Assembly: GCF_965278975.1 (NCBI RefSeq)
Contig: NZ_OZ257126.1
Location: forward strand, 2,604,001-2,668,000
DNA: 64,000 bases
Direction: 5' to 3'
From: Ferrovibrio sp965278975
GTDB lineage: Bacteria; Pseudomonadota; Alphaproteobacteria; Ferrovibrionales; Ferrovibrionaceae
In this document: piece by piece, positions 1 to 10,759 of the stretch
Layout: every line of letters starts with the position of its first letter
Position numbering within the stretch: position 1 is the stretch's first letter
Notes under the pieces: generated by a model
The model's database searches: none
The model's input: only the letters and a program-made list of their open reading frames with translations
Told to the model about the DNA's origin: nothing
Translations under genes and position numbers: made by a program

Positions 1-557
1 GCCGCAATGATGCCACGCCGGAAAGCGAAGGCCCGATGGGGCCGACGCGGCTTATACTGTCCAAGCCGGTGATTGCGGCGGTGGCGGGCTTTGCGGTTGC
101 CGGTGGTCTGGAACTCGCCTGCTGGTGTGATCTGCGCGTGGCAGAGGAGAGCGCCGTGTTCGGTGTGTTCTGCCGCCGCTGGGGTGTGCCGCTGATCGAT
201 GGCGGCACGGTGCGCCTGCCGCGCCTGATCGGCCATAGTCGCGCGCTGGACATGATCCTTACCGGCCGTGCCGTGCCGGCAGCGGAAGCCTTGTCCTTCG
301 GGTTGGCCAATCGCGTGGTGCCTGCGGGCCAGGCGCGCCAGGCAGCAGAGGAAATGGCCGCTGAAATCGCGCATTTCCCGCAGCTCTGCATGAAGACCGA
401 CCGCATGTCGAGCTACGAGCAGTGGAACCTCTCCATTGATGCCGGCCTGCATCATGAAGCCGAAGGCGGCTGGCCGGTGGTAGAGGCGGAAGCGATCAAG
501 GGTGCCGCGCGTTTCCGTGATGGCGCCGGCCGTCACGGGAATTTCAAAGAGATCTAG
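1..557 (+). CDS. Enoyl-CoA hydratase/isomerase family protein (crotonase fold), 3' part only
   Basis: The frame is open from the first bases of the window, so the start lies upstream; the stop is TAG at 555-557. The visible part carries the crotonase oxyanion-hole segment AAVAGFAVAGGLELA, then the usual helical region (RLIGHSRALDMILTG, ALSFGLANRVV) that follows it in enoyl-CoA hydratases. Members of this family hydrate, isomerise or hydrolyse acyl-CoA thioesters. The substrate cannot be told from the sequence. The end is convergent with mutY, with a structured repeat between them. The family assignment is secure; the exact reaction is unknown. Confidence 0.88.
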   Translation, partial: RNDATPESEGPMGPTRLILSKPVIAAVAGFAVAGGLELACWCDLRVAEESAVFGVFCRRWGVPLIDGGTVRLPRLIGHSRALDMILTGRAVPAAEALSFGLANRVVPAGQARQAAEEMAAEIAHFPQLCMKTDRMSSYEQWNLSIDAGLHHEAEGGWPVVEAEAIKGAARFRDGAGRHGNFKEI

Positions 558-567
558 GGCTTGATAT

Positions 568-663
568 CGTCATGCCCCGGGAAGGCGGGGCATCCACGAG
601 TTGGTTTTCCTTGTAATAGATAAAAAAATACTCGTGGATGGTCCGCCTTCGCGGACCATGACG
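568..663. repeat. Structured dispersed repeat, copy 1 (~96 bp)
   Basis: The outer ends are complementary (CGTCATG at the left, CATGACG at the right). The left arm holds a hairpin TGCCCC/GGGGCA and the right arm a perfect hairpin TGGTCCGC-CTTC-GCGGACCA. The two arms also pair through CATCCACGAG (591-600) and CTCGTGGATG (631-640). The folded form is a two-hairpin cruciform closed by a long stem. A second copy with the same architecture lies at 51563-51656. It sits between two convergent genes and could also act as a bidirectional transcription end. It resembles a REP/BIME-type intergenic element. Confidence 0.75.
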
Positions 664-670
664 GTAGTGG

Positions 671-1774
671 TTACAGCGACCGCAGCCGCAGCATCTTCTT
701 GATCGCGGTCGGCACGGCGGCTTCGCCGGGCGGCAGCCAGTTGCCATCAAGCTTTGCCGCTTGCCGCGCATCGATGCGGGCCTCCACGGCGCGGATGCTC
801 AGCGCGAAATGGGTGAACACATGCTCGGCGCTGGCGGGCCGCTCCTGCCATGTGATCCTGTCCAGCGGCGCATGTGCCAGCGCCTCATCCAGTTGCCAGG
901 GGGTGTCGCGCCATGGTGCGCTCGGCACTTCCAGCATGCCGCCGAGCAGGCCTTTCTCCGGCCGGCGGCGGAACAGCATGGCGCCATCCGGGCGCAGCAG
1001 CAGAAATGCCAGCGTGTGGCGGCGCGGCCGCTCCGGCTTCGGCGCCTTGGCCGGCAGGCTGGCGGCGATGCCGAGTTTGCGCGCGGCGCAGAGGCTGTTG
1101 AGCGGGCAGAGCAGGCAATCGGGTTCGCCCGGCGAGCAGACGGTGGCGCCGAGATCCATCATCGCCTGGGCATAATCGCCGGGGCGTTCGGTTGGCGTCG
1201 CGGCTTTTGCCAGCACGCGCAGGATCGGCTTGGCGGCGGGCAAGGGCTCGCGCACGGCGAAAAGCCGTGCCAGCACGCGCTCGACATTGCCGTCCATCAC
1301 AGCCGCCGGGCGGTCGAAGGCAATCGCGGCGATGGCCGCCGCTGTATAGGCACCGATGCCCGGCAGTTCGAGCAAAGCCTCGACCGTATCGGGGAAGCGG
1401 CCGCCATGCTGGTCGCGCAAGACCCTGGCGCAGGCATGCAGGTTGCGGGCGCGGGCGTAATAGCCAAGCCCGGCCCATTCGGCGAGCACGTCTTCCTGCG
1501 GCGCATCGGCCAGGGCGGTCAGCGCCGGCCAGCGTGCCAGGAAACGGGCGAAATACGGGCCGACGGTGGCCACCGTGGTCTGCTGCAGCATGATTTCGCT
1601 GAGCCAGACCCGGTAGGGGTCGGTCTTGGGCTGGCCCGGATTGGCGCGCCAGGGCAGGCTCCGGTGATGCCGGTCGTACCAGGGCAGCAGCAGCCCGGCG
1701 ATGCGTGCCGCCTGGCGTTTCTGGCTCGCATCGGCGGCGATGCTCGGATTCGCGTCTCTGGGGCGGCGGGGCAT
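671..1774 (-). CDS. mutY: A/G-specific adenine DNA glycosylase MutY
   Basis: 367 residues, a normal length for MutY. The enzyme removes adenine mispaired with 8-oxoguanine in base excision repair. Seen in order: catalytic Glu60 in WLSEIMLQQT, the helix-hairpin-helix LPGIGAYTAAAI (about 138-149), catalytic Asp161 in VMDGNVERVLAR, the 4Fe-4S loop with Cys213, Cys220, Cys223 and Cys229 (C-X6-C-X2-C-X5-C), and a C-terminal Nudix-like domain (about 247-367) that recognises 8-oxoG. The ATG at 1774 has no strong Shine-Dalgarno. Transcribed away from the ATP synthase operon across a 372-bp gap. Confidence 0.97.
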   Translation of the reverse strand: MPRRPRDANPSIAADASQKRQAARIAGLLLPWYDRHHRSLPWRANPGQPKTDPYRVWLSEIMLQQTTVATVGPYFARFLARWPALTALADAPQEDVLAEWAGLGYYARARNLHACARVLRDQHGGRFPDTVEALLELPGIGAYTAAAIAAIAFDRPAAVMDGNVERVLARLFAVREPLPAAKPILRVLAKAATPTERPGDYAQAMMDLGATVCSPGEPDCLLCPLNSLCAARKLGIAASLPAKAPKPERPRRHTLAFLLLRPDGAMLFRRRPEKGLLGGMLEVPSAPWRDTPWQLDEALAHAPLDRITWQERPASAEHVFTHFALSIRAVEARIDARQAAKLDGNWLPPGEAAVPTAIKKMLRLRSL

Positions 1775-2146
1775 GGCGGGAAGCTACGCCATCACTGCGC
1801 GTCCCGCGACATTTCGGGACCGATTCCGTTACCTTTTCGGGCAGTTTTGTAGCCCATCGGGGAGGAACCTGTGGATAACTCCCAGAAGCTGCCGTTTATG
1901 CGGCGTTTAGTCGCAACTGCCACACCGGTCCATGTTGCGAGGGCGAAACCCTTATGCTAGGTAAACGCGGCTTTCGCGCCGGGTAGGTGGCGGAAACGCT
2001 CTGTTTGTGCGCGAAAAGTCAGGCCAATCAAAATCTTAAGCCTCCCTGGCGAAGATTTAGGCGGCCCAATATAGCACTCGTGGTTCCGACTGGGGGTTCT
2101 CCTTGCGCCGCAGCGTGAGGCCGGACCGATAAACAAAGGGTCGTAC
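1775..2146. other. Intergenic region between mutY and the atp operon; one perfect DnaA box
   Basis: No coding sequence of credible length is seen in these 372 bp. TGTGGATAA at 1870-1878 is a perfect DnaA box (TTATCCACA on the minus strand). It is single, with no A+T-rich unwinding region or further boxes, so I do not call an origin. The region must hold the divergent promoters for mutY and the atp operon. Confidence 0.6.
2047..2075 (+). promoter_or_regulatory. Candidate promoter of the atpHAGDC operon
   Basis: TGGCGA (2047-2052), a 17-bp spacer and TATAGC (2070-2075) resemble a weak sigma-70 promoter about 70 bp upstream of the atpH start. The -35 is poor, so this is only a candidate. Confidence 0.3.
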
Positions 2147-2706
2147 GTGGCTCAGGAAAGCGCTCTCGTCTCCGGCATTGCCGGTCGCTACGCCACCGCG
2201 CTGTTCGACATGGCGCGGGATAGCGGCCAGCTTGATGCCGTTGCCAATGATCTGGAGCAGTTCACCAAGATGCTGGCCGACTCGGCCGATCTGGTGCGGC
2301 TGATCCGTTCGCCCGCCTTCTCCCGCGCCGAACAGGGCGCTGCCATCACCGCGGTGATGGAAAAGGCCGGCTTCAACGATCTCACCCGCCGCTTCGTCGG
2401 CGTGCTGGCGCAGAACCGCCGGCTATTCGCCCTGGCGGACGTGATTTCCGCCTACAAGAAATTGCTCAGCCATCATCGCGGCGAAGTCGTTGCCGAGGTG
2501 GTGTCGGCGGCGCCGCTCGACGAACAGTCGCTGGCGCAGCTGAAATCGGCGTTGTCGTCGGCCGCCGCCGGCAACGTGGTGCTTCAGGCCCGGGTTGAAC
2601 CCGAGCTGATCGGTGGCCTCGTCGTCAAACTCGGCTCGCGCATGATCGATGCGTCGGTGCGTGCCAAGCTCAACTCGCTCAAGTCCGTGATGAAAGGGGT
2701 TGCGTG

Positions 2707-2707
<1 letters not shown>
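2147..2707 (+). CDS. atpH: F1F0 ATP synthase subunit delta
   Basis: 186 residues, the usual length of the delta (OSCP-like) subunit that links the F1 head to the peripheral stalk. The start is GTG at 2147, preceded by AAAGGG at 2136-2140, and the protein opens with the typical SGIAGRYATALFDMA segment. The C-terminal part has the family pattern VEPELIGGLVVKLGSRMID. It is the first gene of atpHAGDC, the usual alphaproteobacterial F1 operon; the F0 genes atpB/E/F are not in this window. The stop overlaps the atpA start by one base (TGATG), which implies translational coupling. Confidence 0.97.
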
Positions 2708-4236
<1,529 letters not shown>

Positions 4237-4254
4237 GCCTGAGGATCACGCGCG

Positions 4255-5139
4255 ATGCCCAGCCTTAAGAGCCTGCGCATTCGGATCAACTCGGTCAAAT
4301 CGACCCAGAAGATCACGAAGGCGATGAAGATGGTGGCAGCCAGCAAGCTGCGCCGGGCGCAGGAGGCCGCCGAGGCGGCCCGTCCCTACGCCGAGCGCAT
4401 GGCGGGCATGCTGGCCTCCCTGGCCGCCGGCCAGGCCGGTGCCGAGAATGCTCCGCGCCTGCTGGTCGGCAGCGGCAAGGACGACGTGCATCTGCTCGTC
4501 GTCGCCACCGCCGAACGCGGCCTGTGCGGCGCCTTCAATTCCTCGATCGTCAAGCTGGCCCGCCGGCGGATCGAAGAACTGAGCGCCCAGGGCAAGAAGG
4601 TGAAGATTCTCTGCGTCGGCAAGAAGGGCCGCGACCAGCTGCGTCGCGACCATGCCGACAAGATCGTCGACACCGTTGATCTTTCCAAGGTGCGCCGCAT
4701 CGGCTTCTCCGAGGCCCAGGAAATCGCCGACCGCGTGGTGGCGATGTTCGAAGCCGGCGAATTCGACGTCGCGACGATCTTCTTCAACAACTTCAAGTCC
4801 GTGATCAGCCAGATCCCGACCGGCACCCAGCTCATCCCCGCCCAGGTTGGCGGCGAAGACGGTGCGGCCGCCGGCATGGGCGACGCGGTCTACGAGTATG
4901 AGCCGGAAGAAGGCGTCATCCTGGAAAAGCTGCTGCCGCGCAATCTGTCGGTGCAGGTTTATCGGGCGCTGCTTGAGAATGCCGCCTCCGAGCAGGGCGC
5001 GCGCATGTCCGCGATGGACAATGCCACGCGCAATGCCGGCGAAATGATCAAGAAGCTGACCACGGTGTACAATCGTACCCGCCAGGCGCAGATCACCAAG
5101 GAACTCATCGAAATCATCTCCGGCGCCGAGGCCGTTTAA
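4255..5139 (+). CDS. atpG: F1F0 ATP synthase subunit gamma
   Basis: 294 residues, the normal size for the rotating central shaft of F1. The N-terminal helix (SLKSLRIRINSVKSTQKITK) and C-terminal helix (NATRNAGEMIKKLT and following) that form the coiled-coil axle are both present. The ATG at 4255 follows GAGGA at about 4241. The central part carries an alanine/glycine-rich insertion near GGEDGAAAGMGDAV, a common variable loop. Third gene of atpHAGDC. Confidence 0.98.
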   Translation: MPSLKSLRIRINSVKSTQKITKAMKMVAASKLRRAQEAAEAARPYAERMAGMLASLAAGQAGAENAPRLLVGSGKDDVHLLVVATAERGLCGAFNSSIVKLARRRIEELSAQGKKVKILCVGKKGRDQLRRDHADKIVDTVDLSKVRRIGFSEAQEIADRVVAMFEAGEFDVATIFFNNFKSVISQIPTGTQLIPAQVGGEDGAAAGMGDAVYEYEPEEGVILEKLLPRNLSVQVYRALLENAASEQGARMSAMDNATRNAGEMIKKLTTVYNRTRQAQITKELIEIISGAEAV

Positions 5140-5187
5140 GAACGGCGCGCGCAGGACGATCAGGAATAGCAGGAGCGGAGCAGTATC

Positions 5188-6612
<1,425 letters not shown>

Positions 6613-6645
6613 GCCTAAGCGGTCCGACTTTAAGGAGTACGCAGC

Positions 6646-7047
6646 ATGGCCGAGACCTTTGGTTTCGAGCTGGTATCGCCCGAGAAGCTTCTGCTCTCGA
6701 TCGAGGCCGAAATGGTGACGGTGCCGGGTGAGGATGGCGACATGGGCATTCTGCCCGGCCATTCGCCGGTGATCTCGTCGCTGCGGCTTGGCGTCATCGA
6801 CGTGACCAAGGCCGGTGGCGGCGAAGAGCGTATCTTCGTTGCCGGCGGCTTCGCCGAGATGTCGAACAACAAGCTCACCGTGCTGGCCGAGGAGGCCGTG
6901 CCGGTGAATGACCTGAAGCGCGACAAGATCGAAGCCAAGCTCAAGGATGCGCGCGAGGACCTGGCGGATGCCAAGGAAGACCACGCCCGCAACCGTGCCC
7001 AGGCCGAGATCGACAAGCTGAGCGCGATGCTGGAAGCCGCCGCTTAA
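6646..7047 (+). CDS. atpC: F1F0 ATP synthase subunit epsilon
   Basis: 133 residues, matching the family. N-terminal beta-sandwich (FELVSPEKLLLS, GEDGDMGILPGHSPVIS) and a C-terminal helical hairpin rich in Lys, Asp and Ala that can inhibit ATP hydrolysis. The start ATG at 6646 follows AAGGAG at 6632. Last gene of the operon; a strong intrinsic terminator follows after about 23 bp. Confidence 0.97.
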   Translation: MAETFGFELVSPEKLLLSIEAEMVTVPGEDGDMGILPGHSPVISSLRLGVIDVTKAGGGEERIFVAGGFAEMSNNKLTVLAEEAVPVNDLKRDKIEAKLKDAREDLADAKEDHARNRAQAEIDKLSAMLEAAA

Positions 7048-7070
7048 AGCTCCGCTTCATAACCGATACA

Positions 7071-7099
7071 AACGGGCGCCCTGGTGGCGCCCGTTTTTT
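7071..7099 (+). terminator. Intrinsic terminator of the atp operon
   Basis: Perfect 10-bp stem AACGGGCGCC (7071-7080) / GGCGCCCGTT (7086-7095) with a 5-nt loop, ending in a run of six T (7094-7099). Strong by inspection. Confidence 0.92.
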
Positions 7100-7122
7100 G
7101 TCCTGGGCTCCGGTTCGGGCAA

Positions 7123-7156
7123 ACAAAAACGGCGCGGGAGAGGCTCCCGCGCCGTT
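7123..7156 (-). terminator. Intrinsic terminator of the Tim44-domain gene
   Basis: A 13-bp stem AACGGCGCGGGAG (7128-7140) / CTCCCGCGCCGTT (7144-7156) with a 3-nt loop. On the minus strand it runs into a T-rich tract (complement of AAACAAAAA). It lies just past the stop of the gene at 7178, back to back with the atp terminator. Confidence 0.88.
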
Positions 7157-7177
7157 CTGCTGTAGCGGTGATGACGC

Positions 7178-8242
7178 TTAGTGTGCGTCTTCCGGCTGCT
7201 GGATCGCCGAGAGCAGCCACTTGCCGTCGCGGCCGGCACGCATGAAGGTCCAGATTTCCACGCTCTCGCCACGCTCGCTGCGGCTGCCTTCGGCCAAGGA
7301 GCCATCGGCGCGGTTCAGCGTATAGTCCAGCGCGGTCCAGCGCATCGCCACGGTGGCGTAATCGATGCCATCCTCGCGCCAGGCTTCGGCCAGGTCGCCC
7401 TGCTCCAGGGTTACCTGCTCGACATGGTTGGCGAGGCCGCGGCTGGCAAGGGCCGCCAGTTCGCGGGCGAAGAAGCTGGTGACTTCCGGCGTGGCGAGAT
7501 TGCCCAGGGCGGTGAGGTCGGCCTGGCTCCAGGCGGTCTGGATGTCCTTCAGGTTCTGCTCGAAGGCCTGATAGTCGGTTTCCTCGATGCCGACGCCATC
7601 GGTCTGCATCGCCATCTGGCCGCGACCATTGCCGCCGCCGCCTGCCGGGATGTCGTAGCGCCCGGCATTGGACGGCGCCTCATAGGATTCGCGCGCCATG
7701 TGGTCGTTGCCGCCAGCACCGGCACTGGCGCCAGCGCCGGCATAAGCCGGCTGCGGGCCGGAAGCTGCGGCGCGGCGGCGGAACATCGCCACCAGCAGGT
7801 AGACCAGGCCGCCGATCAGCAGGCCCTGCAGCAGCAGGCCGAGGATGCCGGCGCCGCCGAGGCCGGAGCCGAACAGGCTGCCACCGAACAGCATGCCGAC
7901 CAGGCCGGCGCCGAGCAGGCCGCCCATCATGCCGGCCATGAACGGATTGCGCTGGAAGAAGCCGCCCTGGGCGGCAGGCGCGGCGGCCGGGGCCGCCTGA
8001 CGCGCACCAGCCTGATTAGCAGCCGGCTGGCTGGCGGGCGGCGGCGTCACGCTGCGCTCCACGGGGCGCGCGGCCGGAGCCGTCTGGGTCGAGGGCGCGG
8101 CATCATAGGTGCGGCTGCCACGGCTGCCGACACTGGCACCGCCGCCGCCGGAGCGGCCGGCCTTGGCTTCCACCAGGGCGGGCAGGATTGCCAGGCTCAT
8201 GGCCAAGCCGAAAATACCGAGAAACTTGGTGACGCGACGCAT
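7178..8242 (-). CDS. Tim44-domain membrane protein
   Basis: 354 residues from the ATG at 8242, chosen over an upstream in-frame ATG because AAGGGG lies 9 nt ahead of it and the protein then begins with a clean signal peptide (MRRVTKFLGIFGLAMSLAI). A Gly/Ser-rich stretch (KAGRSGGGGASVGSRGS) follows, then a Pro/Ala linker, a glycine-rich hydrophobic segment with a likely transmembrane helix ending in FRRRAA (about 105-160), and a C-terminal Tim44-like domain (about 205-350). Bacterial homologues of this mitochondrial import subunit are common in Alphaproteobacteria, but their role is not well defined. Lies downstream of thiC on the same strand. Confidence 0.85.
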   Translation of the reverse strand: MRRVTKFLGIFGLAMSLAILPALVEAKAGRSGGGGASVGSRGSRTYDAAPSTQTAPAARPVERSVTPPPASQPAANQAGARQAAPAAAPAAQGGFFQRNPFMAGMMGGLLGAGLVGMLFGGSLFGSGLGGAGILGLLLQGLLIGGLVYLLVAMFRRRAAASGPQPAYAGAGASAGAGGNDHMARESYEAPSNAGRYDIPAGGGGNGRGQMAMQTDGVGIEETDYQAFEQNLKDIQTAWSQADLTALGNLATPEVTSFFARELAALASRGLANHVEQVTLEQGDLAEAWREDGIDYATVAMRWTALDYTLNRADGSLAEGSRSERGESVEIWTFMRAGRDGKWLLSAIQQPEDAH

Positions 8243-8317
8243 CGGCGAATTCCCCTTCCATCTCCCATGTCCCAGGGCCATCCATGCGGCTGCTGGTTAT
8301 GGGATATTTATGTAAGG

Positions 8318-8352
8318 CCGGGCGGTGACTTATGCAAGATACCACCGCCCGG
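8318..8352 (-). terminator. Inverted repeat between thiC and the Tim44-domain gene
   Basis: Perfect 10-bp arms CCGGGCGGTG (8318-8327) and CACCGCCCGG (8343-8352) with a 15-nt loop, placed just after the thiC stop. There is no clean T-run on the minus strand, so it may be a weak or Rho-assisted terminator, or an mRNA-stabilising hairpin. Confidence 0.4.
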
Positions 8353-8365
8353 GAATCCACCTGCT

Positions 8366-10183
8366 TTATTCGCCCACAGGTTTTGCGGCGTAGATTTCGC
8401 CGCCCTGGTTCCGGAAGTTTTCCGCCATCACCGCCAAGCCGGCATCCCGGGCCTGTTTGGCGTCCTGGAGCCGGCCAGCATCGGCGCGCAATTCCTGGCT
8501 GATCTGCATGGAGCAGAATTTAGGCCCGCACATGGAGCAGAAATGCGCCGTCTTGTGGGCCTCCTTGGGCAAGGTCTTGTCATGGAAGTCGCGTGCCGTT
8601 TCGGGATCAAGGCTCAGGTTGAACTGGTCCTCCCAGCGGAATTCGAACCGCGCGCGACTCAAGGCGTCGTCGCGACGCCTTGCGCCGGGATGGCCCTTGG
8701 CGAGATCGGCGGCATGGGCGGCGAGCTTGTAGGTGATCACGCCGGTTTTCACATCATTACGGTCGGGCAGGCCGAGATGCTCCTTCGGCGTCACATAGCA
8801 GAGCATGGCGCAGCCGAACCAGCCGATCATTGCCGCGCCGATGCCGCTGGTGATGTGGTCATAGCCTGGCGCGATATCGGTGGTGAGCGGCCCCAGCGTA
8901 TAGAACGGCGCCTCGCCGCAGCTTTCCAGCTGCCGGTCCATGTTTTCCTTGATCTTGTGCATCGGCACATGGCCGGGGCCTTCAACCATCACCTGGCAGT
9001 CGCGAGCCCAGGCGATGCGGGTCAATTCGCCCAGCGTTTCCAGTTCGGCGAATTGCGCGGCGTCATTGGCATCGGCGATGCTGCCGGGCCTTAAGCCGTC
9101 GCCGAGCGAGAAGCTGATATCGTAGGCCCGCATGATGTCGCAGATTTCCTCGAAATGGGTGTAGAGGAAATTTTCCCGGTGATGCGCCAGGCACCATTTC
9201 GCCAGAATCGAGCCGCCTCGGCTGACGATGCCGGTGACGCGCCGCGCGGTTAGTGGGATATGCGCCAGCCGCACGCCGGCATGAATGGTGAAGTAATCCA
9301 CGCCCTGTTCCGCCTGCTCGATCAGCGTGTCGCGGAATATTTCCCAGGTTAGGTCCTCGGCGCGGCCATTCACTTTTTCCAGCGCCTGATAGATCGGCAC
9401 CGTGCCGATCGGCACCGGCGCGTTGCGGATGATCCAGTCGCGGATATTGTGGATGTTGCGGCCGGTGGAGAGATCCATGACCGTGTCGGCACCCCAGCGG
9501 ATCGCCCACACCATTTTGTCCACTTCCTCGCCCAGCGAGGATGTCACCGCCGAATTGCCGATATTGGCATTCACTTTGACGCGGAAATTGCGGCCGATGA
9601 TCATCGGCTCCAGTTCGGGATGATTGATGTTGCAGGGAATGATGGCGCGGCCGCGCGCGATTTCGTCACGCACGAATTCCGGCGTCACATAATCTGGAAT
9701 CGCAGCACCCCAATCCTGGCCATCGCGCAATATCGCCGCTGCCAGTTCACGCCCCTCATTTTCGCGCAGAGCGACATATTCCATCTCGGCGGTGATGATG
9801 CCGCGCCTGGCATAGGCAAGCTGTGTTACTGCCATGCCCTTACTTGCGCGCAATGGTGCATGGTGGCGGGGAAATGGCGGCACGCTGGCCTGGCCGCCAT
9901 TATCCCCGGGCAGCACGGGCCGGCCGCCATAGGCTGCCACATCGCCGCGTGCCGCGATCAGCGTCTGGCGCCAGCGCGGCAGGCCGGCGGCGATATCGAT
10001 GGCCTGGCCTGGATCGCTGTAGGGGCCGGACGTGTCGTAGACACTGAGCGGCGGCTCTCCGGCACTCGGATGAGTGGTGATGGTACGGTGCGGCACGCGG
10101 ATGGCGGGGAAAAGCCTGCCGGCGGTGTGGCATTTCTCCGAGGCTGGCAGCGGCCCGGTGGTGATTGCTAAGCTGTTGGACAT
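8366..10183 (-). CDS. thiC: Phosphomethylpyrimidine synthase ThiC
   Basis: 605 residues from the ATG at 10183, which has CAGGAG six bases upstream; the frame is open further upstream but that stretch is riboswitch. The radical-SAM enzyme converts aminoimidazole ribotide to HMP phosphate in thiamine synthesis. The C-terminal cluster motif CSMCGPKFC (549-557) matches the unusual CX2CX4C of ThiC. N-terminal ThiC-associated segment and central TIM barrel (WEIFRDTLIEQAEQGVDYFT, MVEGPGHVPMHKI) are intact. Regulated by the TPP riboswitch in its leader. Confidence 0.98.
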   Translation of the reverse strand: MSNSLAITTGPLPASEKCHTAGRLFPAIRVPHRTITTHPSAGEPPLSVYDTSGPYSDPGQAIDIAAGLPRWRQTLIAARGDVAAYGGRPVLPGDNGGQASVPPFPRHHAPLRASKGMAVTQLAYARRGIITAEMEYVALRENEGRELAAAILRDGQDWGAAIPDYVTPEFVRDEIARGRAIIPCNINHPELEPMIIGRNFRVKVNANIGNSAVTSSLGEEVDKMVWAIRWGADTVMDLSTGRNIHNIRDWIIRNAPVPIGTVPIYQALEKVNGRAEDLTWEIFRDTLIEQAEQGVDYFTIHAGVRLAHIPLTARRVTGIVSRGGSILAKWCLAHHRENFLYTHFEEICDIMRAYDISFSLGDGLRPGSIADANDAAQFAELETLGELTRIAWARDCQVMVEGPGHVPMHKIKENMDRQLESCGEAPFYTLGPLTTDIAPGYDHITSGIGAAMIGWFGCAMLCYVTPKEHLGLPDRNDVKTGVITYKLAAHAADLAKGHPGARRRDDALSRARFEFRWEDQFNLSLDPETARDFHDKTLPKEAHKTAHFCSMCGPKFCSMQISQELRADAGRLQDAKQARDAGLAVMAENFRNQGGEIYAAKPVGE

Positions 10184-10269
10184 GCGGATCTCCTGGTCAG
10201 CATTGGCTGGGAGACCCGGGAATGGGGTGGAAAGTATGGGGGCAATGGGGCGGATTCGCCCCATTTGCA

Positions 10270-10394
10270 GGTCCGTTCCCTCCGCCGGCATGACCCGGAT
10301 CAGGTTCTAAGGGTCACGGCGCTGCCCGGTTTGCTTTTCAGCAAGCTCTTGGGCGGGTCCGAATCTCAGCCCCCTGGCGGGGCACCCCTCGGTA
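10270..10394 (-). ncRNA. TPP riboswitch (THI element) controlling thiC
   Basis: On the minus strand the leader contains the canonical TPP aptamer blocks in order: GAGGGGTGCCCC, CTGAGATTCGGAC, a variable stem with loop, ACCCTTAGAACCTGATC, CGGGTCATGCCGGC, and GGAGGGAACG. Helices P1-P5 can be drawn. It ends about 87 bases before the thiC start, leaving room for an expression platform. The aptamer is certain by inspection; the mechanism (termination or Shine-Dalgarno sequestration) is not. Confidence 0.96.
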
Positions 10395-10655
10395 TCCAGG
10401 AGGGTAGAATATGGGCGTGGCGAGGTCAAATCCGGGCGCGGAGCATCCATCGCGGTATAGCGACCGGAGGATGTGGAATCGAGTCCCGGCAGTGACCGGA
10501 GCGGTGCGGTATGGAGGCGGGTAAATCTCCCTGCGCATGGAGCCTGGGCGAGGGATAAACGCATGCACAATCAACTGAAATTGTCATGTGACAGTAACTT
10601 CTGTGCCTTTTTTGCAACAGCGAGGAGGGGATGCATCCCTCGGTTATCGATTAAG
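10395..10655. other. Divergent intergenic region between the TPP leader and the beta-barrel gene
   Basis: No credible gene is seen. It should hold the thiC promoter (minus strand). It also holds a perfect 12-bp palindrome GGGATGCATCCC (10628-10639) ending 16 bp upstream of the candidate -35 of the beta-barrel gene, a possible operator. Confidence 0.4.
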
Positions 10656-10685
10656 TTGACCATCGGCGCCGGACTCGCGTAGTGT
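10656..10685 (+). promoter_or_regulatory. Candidate promoter of the outer-membrane beta-barrel gene
   Basis: TTGACC (10656-10661), an 18-bp spacer and TAGTGT (10680-10685) resemble a sigma-70 promoter. It would give a leader of roughly 65-70 nt that contains the hairpin at 10706-10750. Confidence 0.45.
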
Positions 10686-10705
10686 CGCCCCTGAAGTGGC
10701 CTAAG

Positions 10706-10750
10706 TCCCAAAAAAAGGGGGCTTGTGCCCGGGGTTTTTTATACTTGGGA
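10706..10750 (+). promoter_or_regulatory. Leader hairpin covering the Shine-Dalgarno of the beta-barrel gene
   Basis: TCCC plus a run of seven A (10706-10716) can pair with six T (10735-10740) and TTGGGA (10745-10750), with a 4-nt bulge. An inner GGGC-TTGT-GCCC hairpin sits at 10719-10730. The 3' arm contains most of GGGAG (10747-10751), the Shine-Dalgarno of the ATG at 10760. Folding would therefore hide the ribosome site. The GGGG-TTTTTT part also resembles a terminator. Confidence 0.5.
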
Positions 10751-10759
10751 GCGCGATAA

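Noticed and set aside
1870..1878. Perfect DnaA box as a sign of a replication origin
   Set aside because: Only one box, no A+T-rich unwinding element and no dnaA or parAB nearby; a single 9-mer can occur by chance or serve regulation.
7181..9094. A 637-codon plus-strand frame over the Tim44-domain gene and thiC
   Set aside because: Runs through two real genes and the gap between them; shadow of their codon bias.
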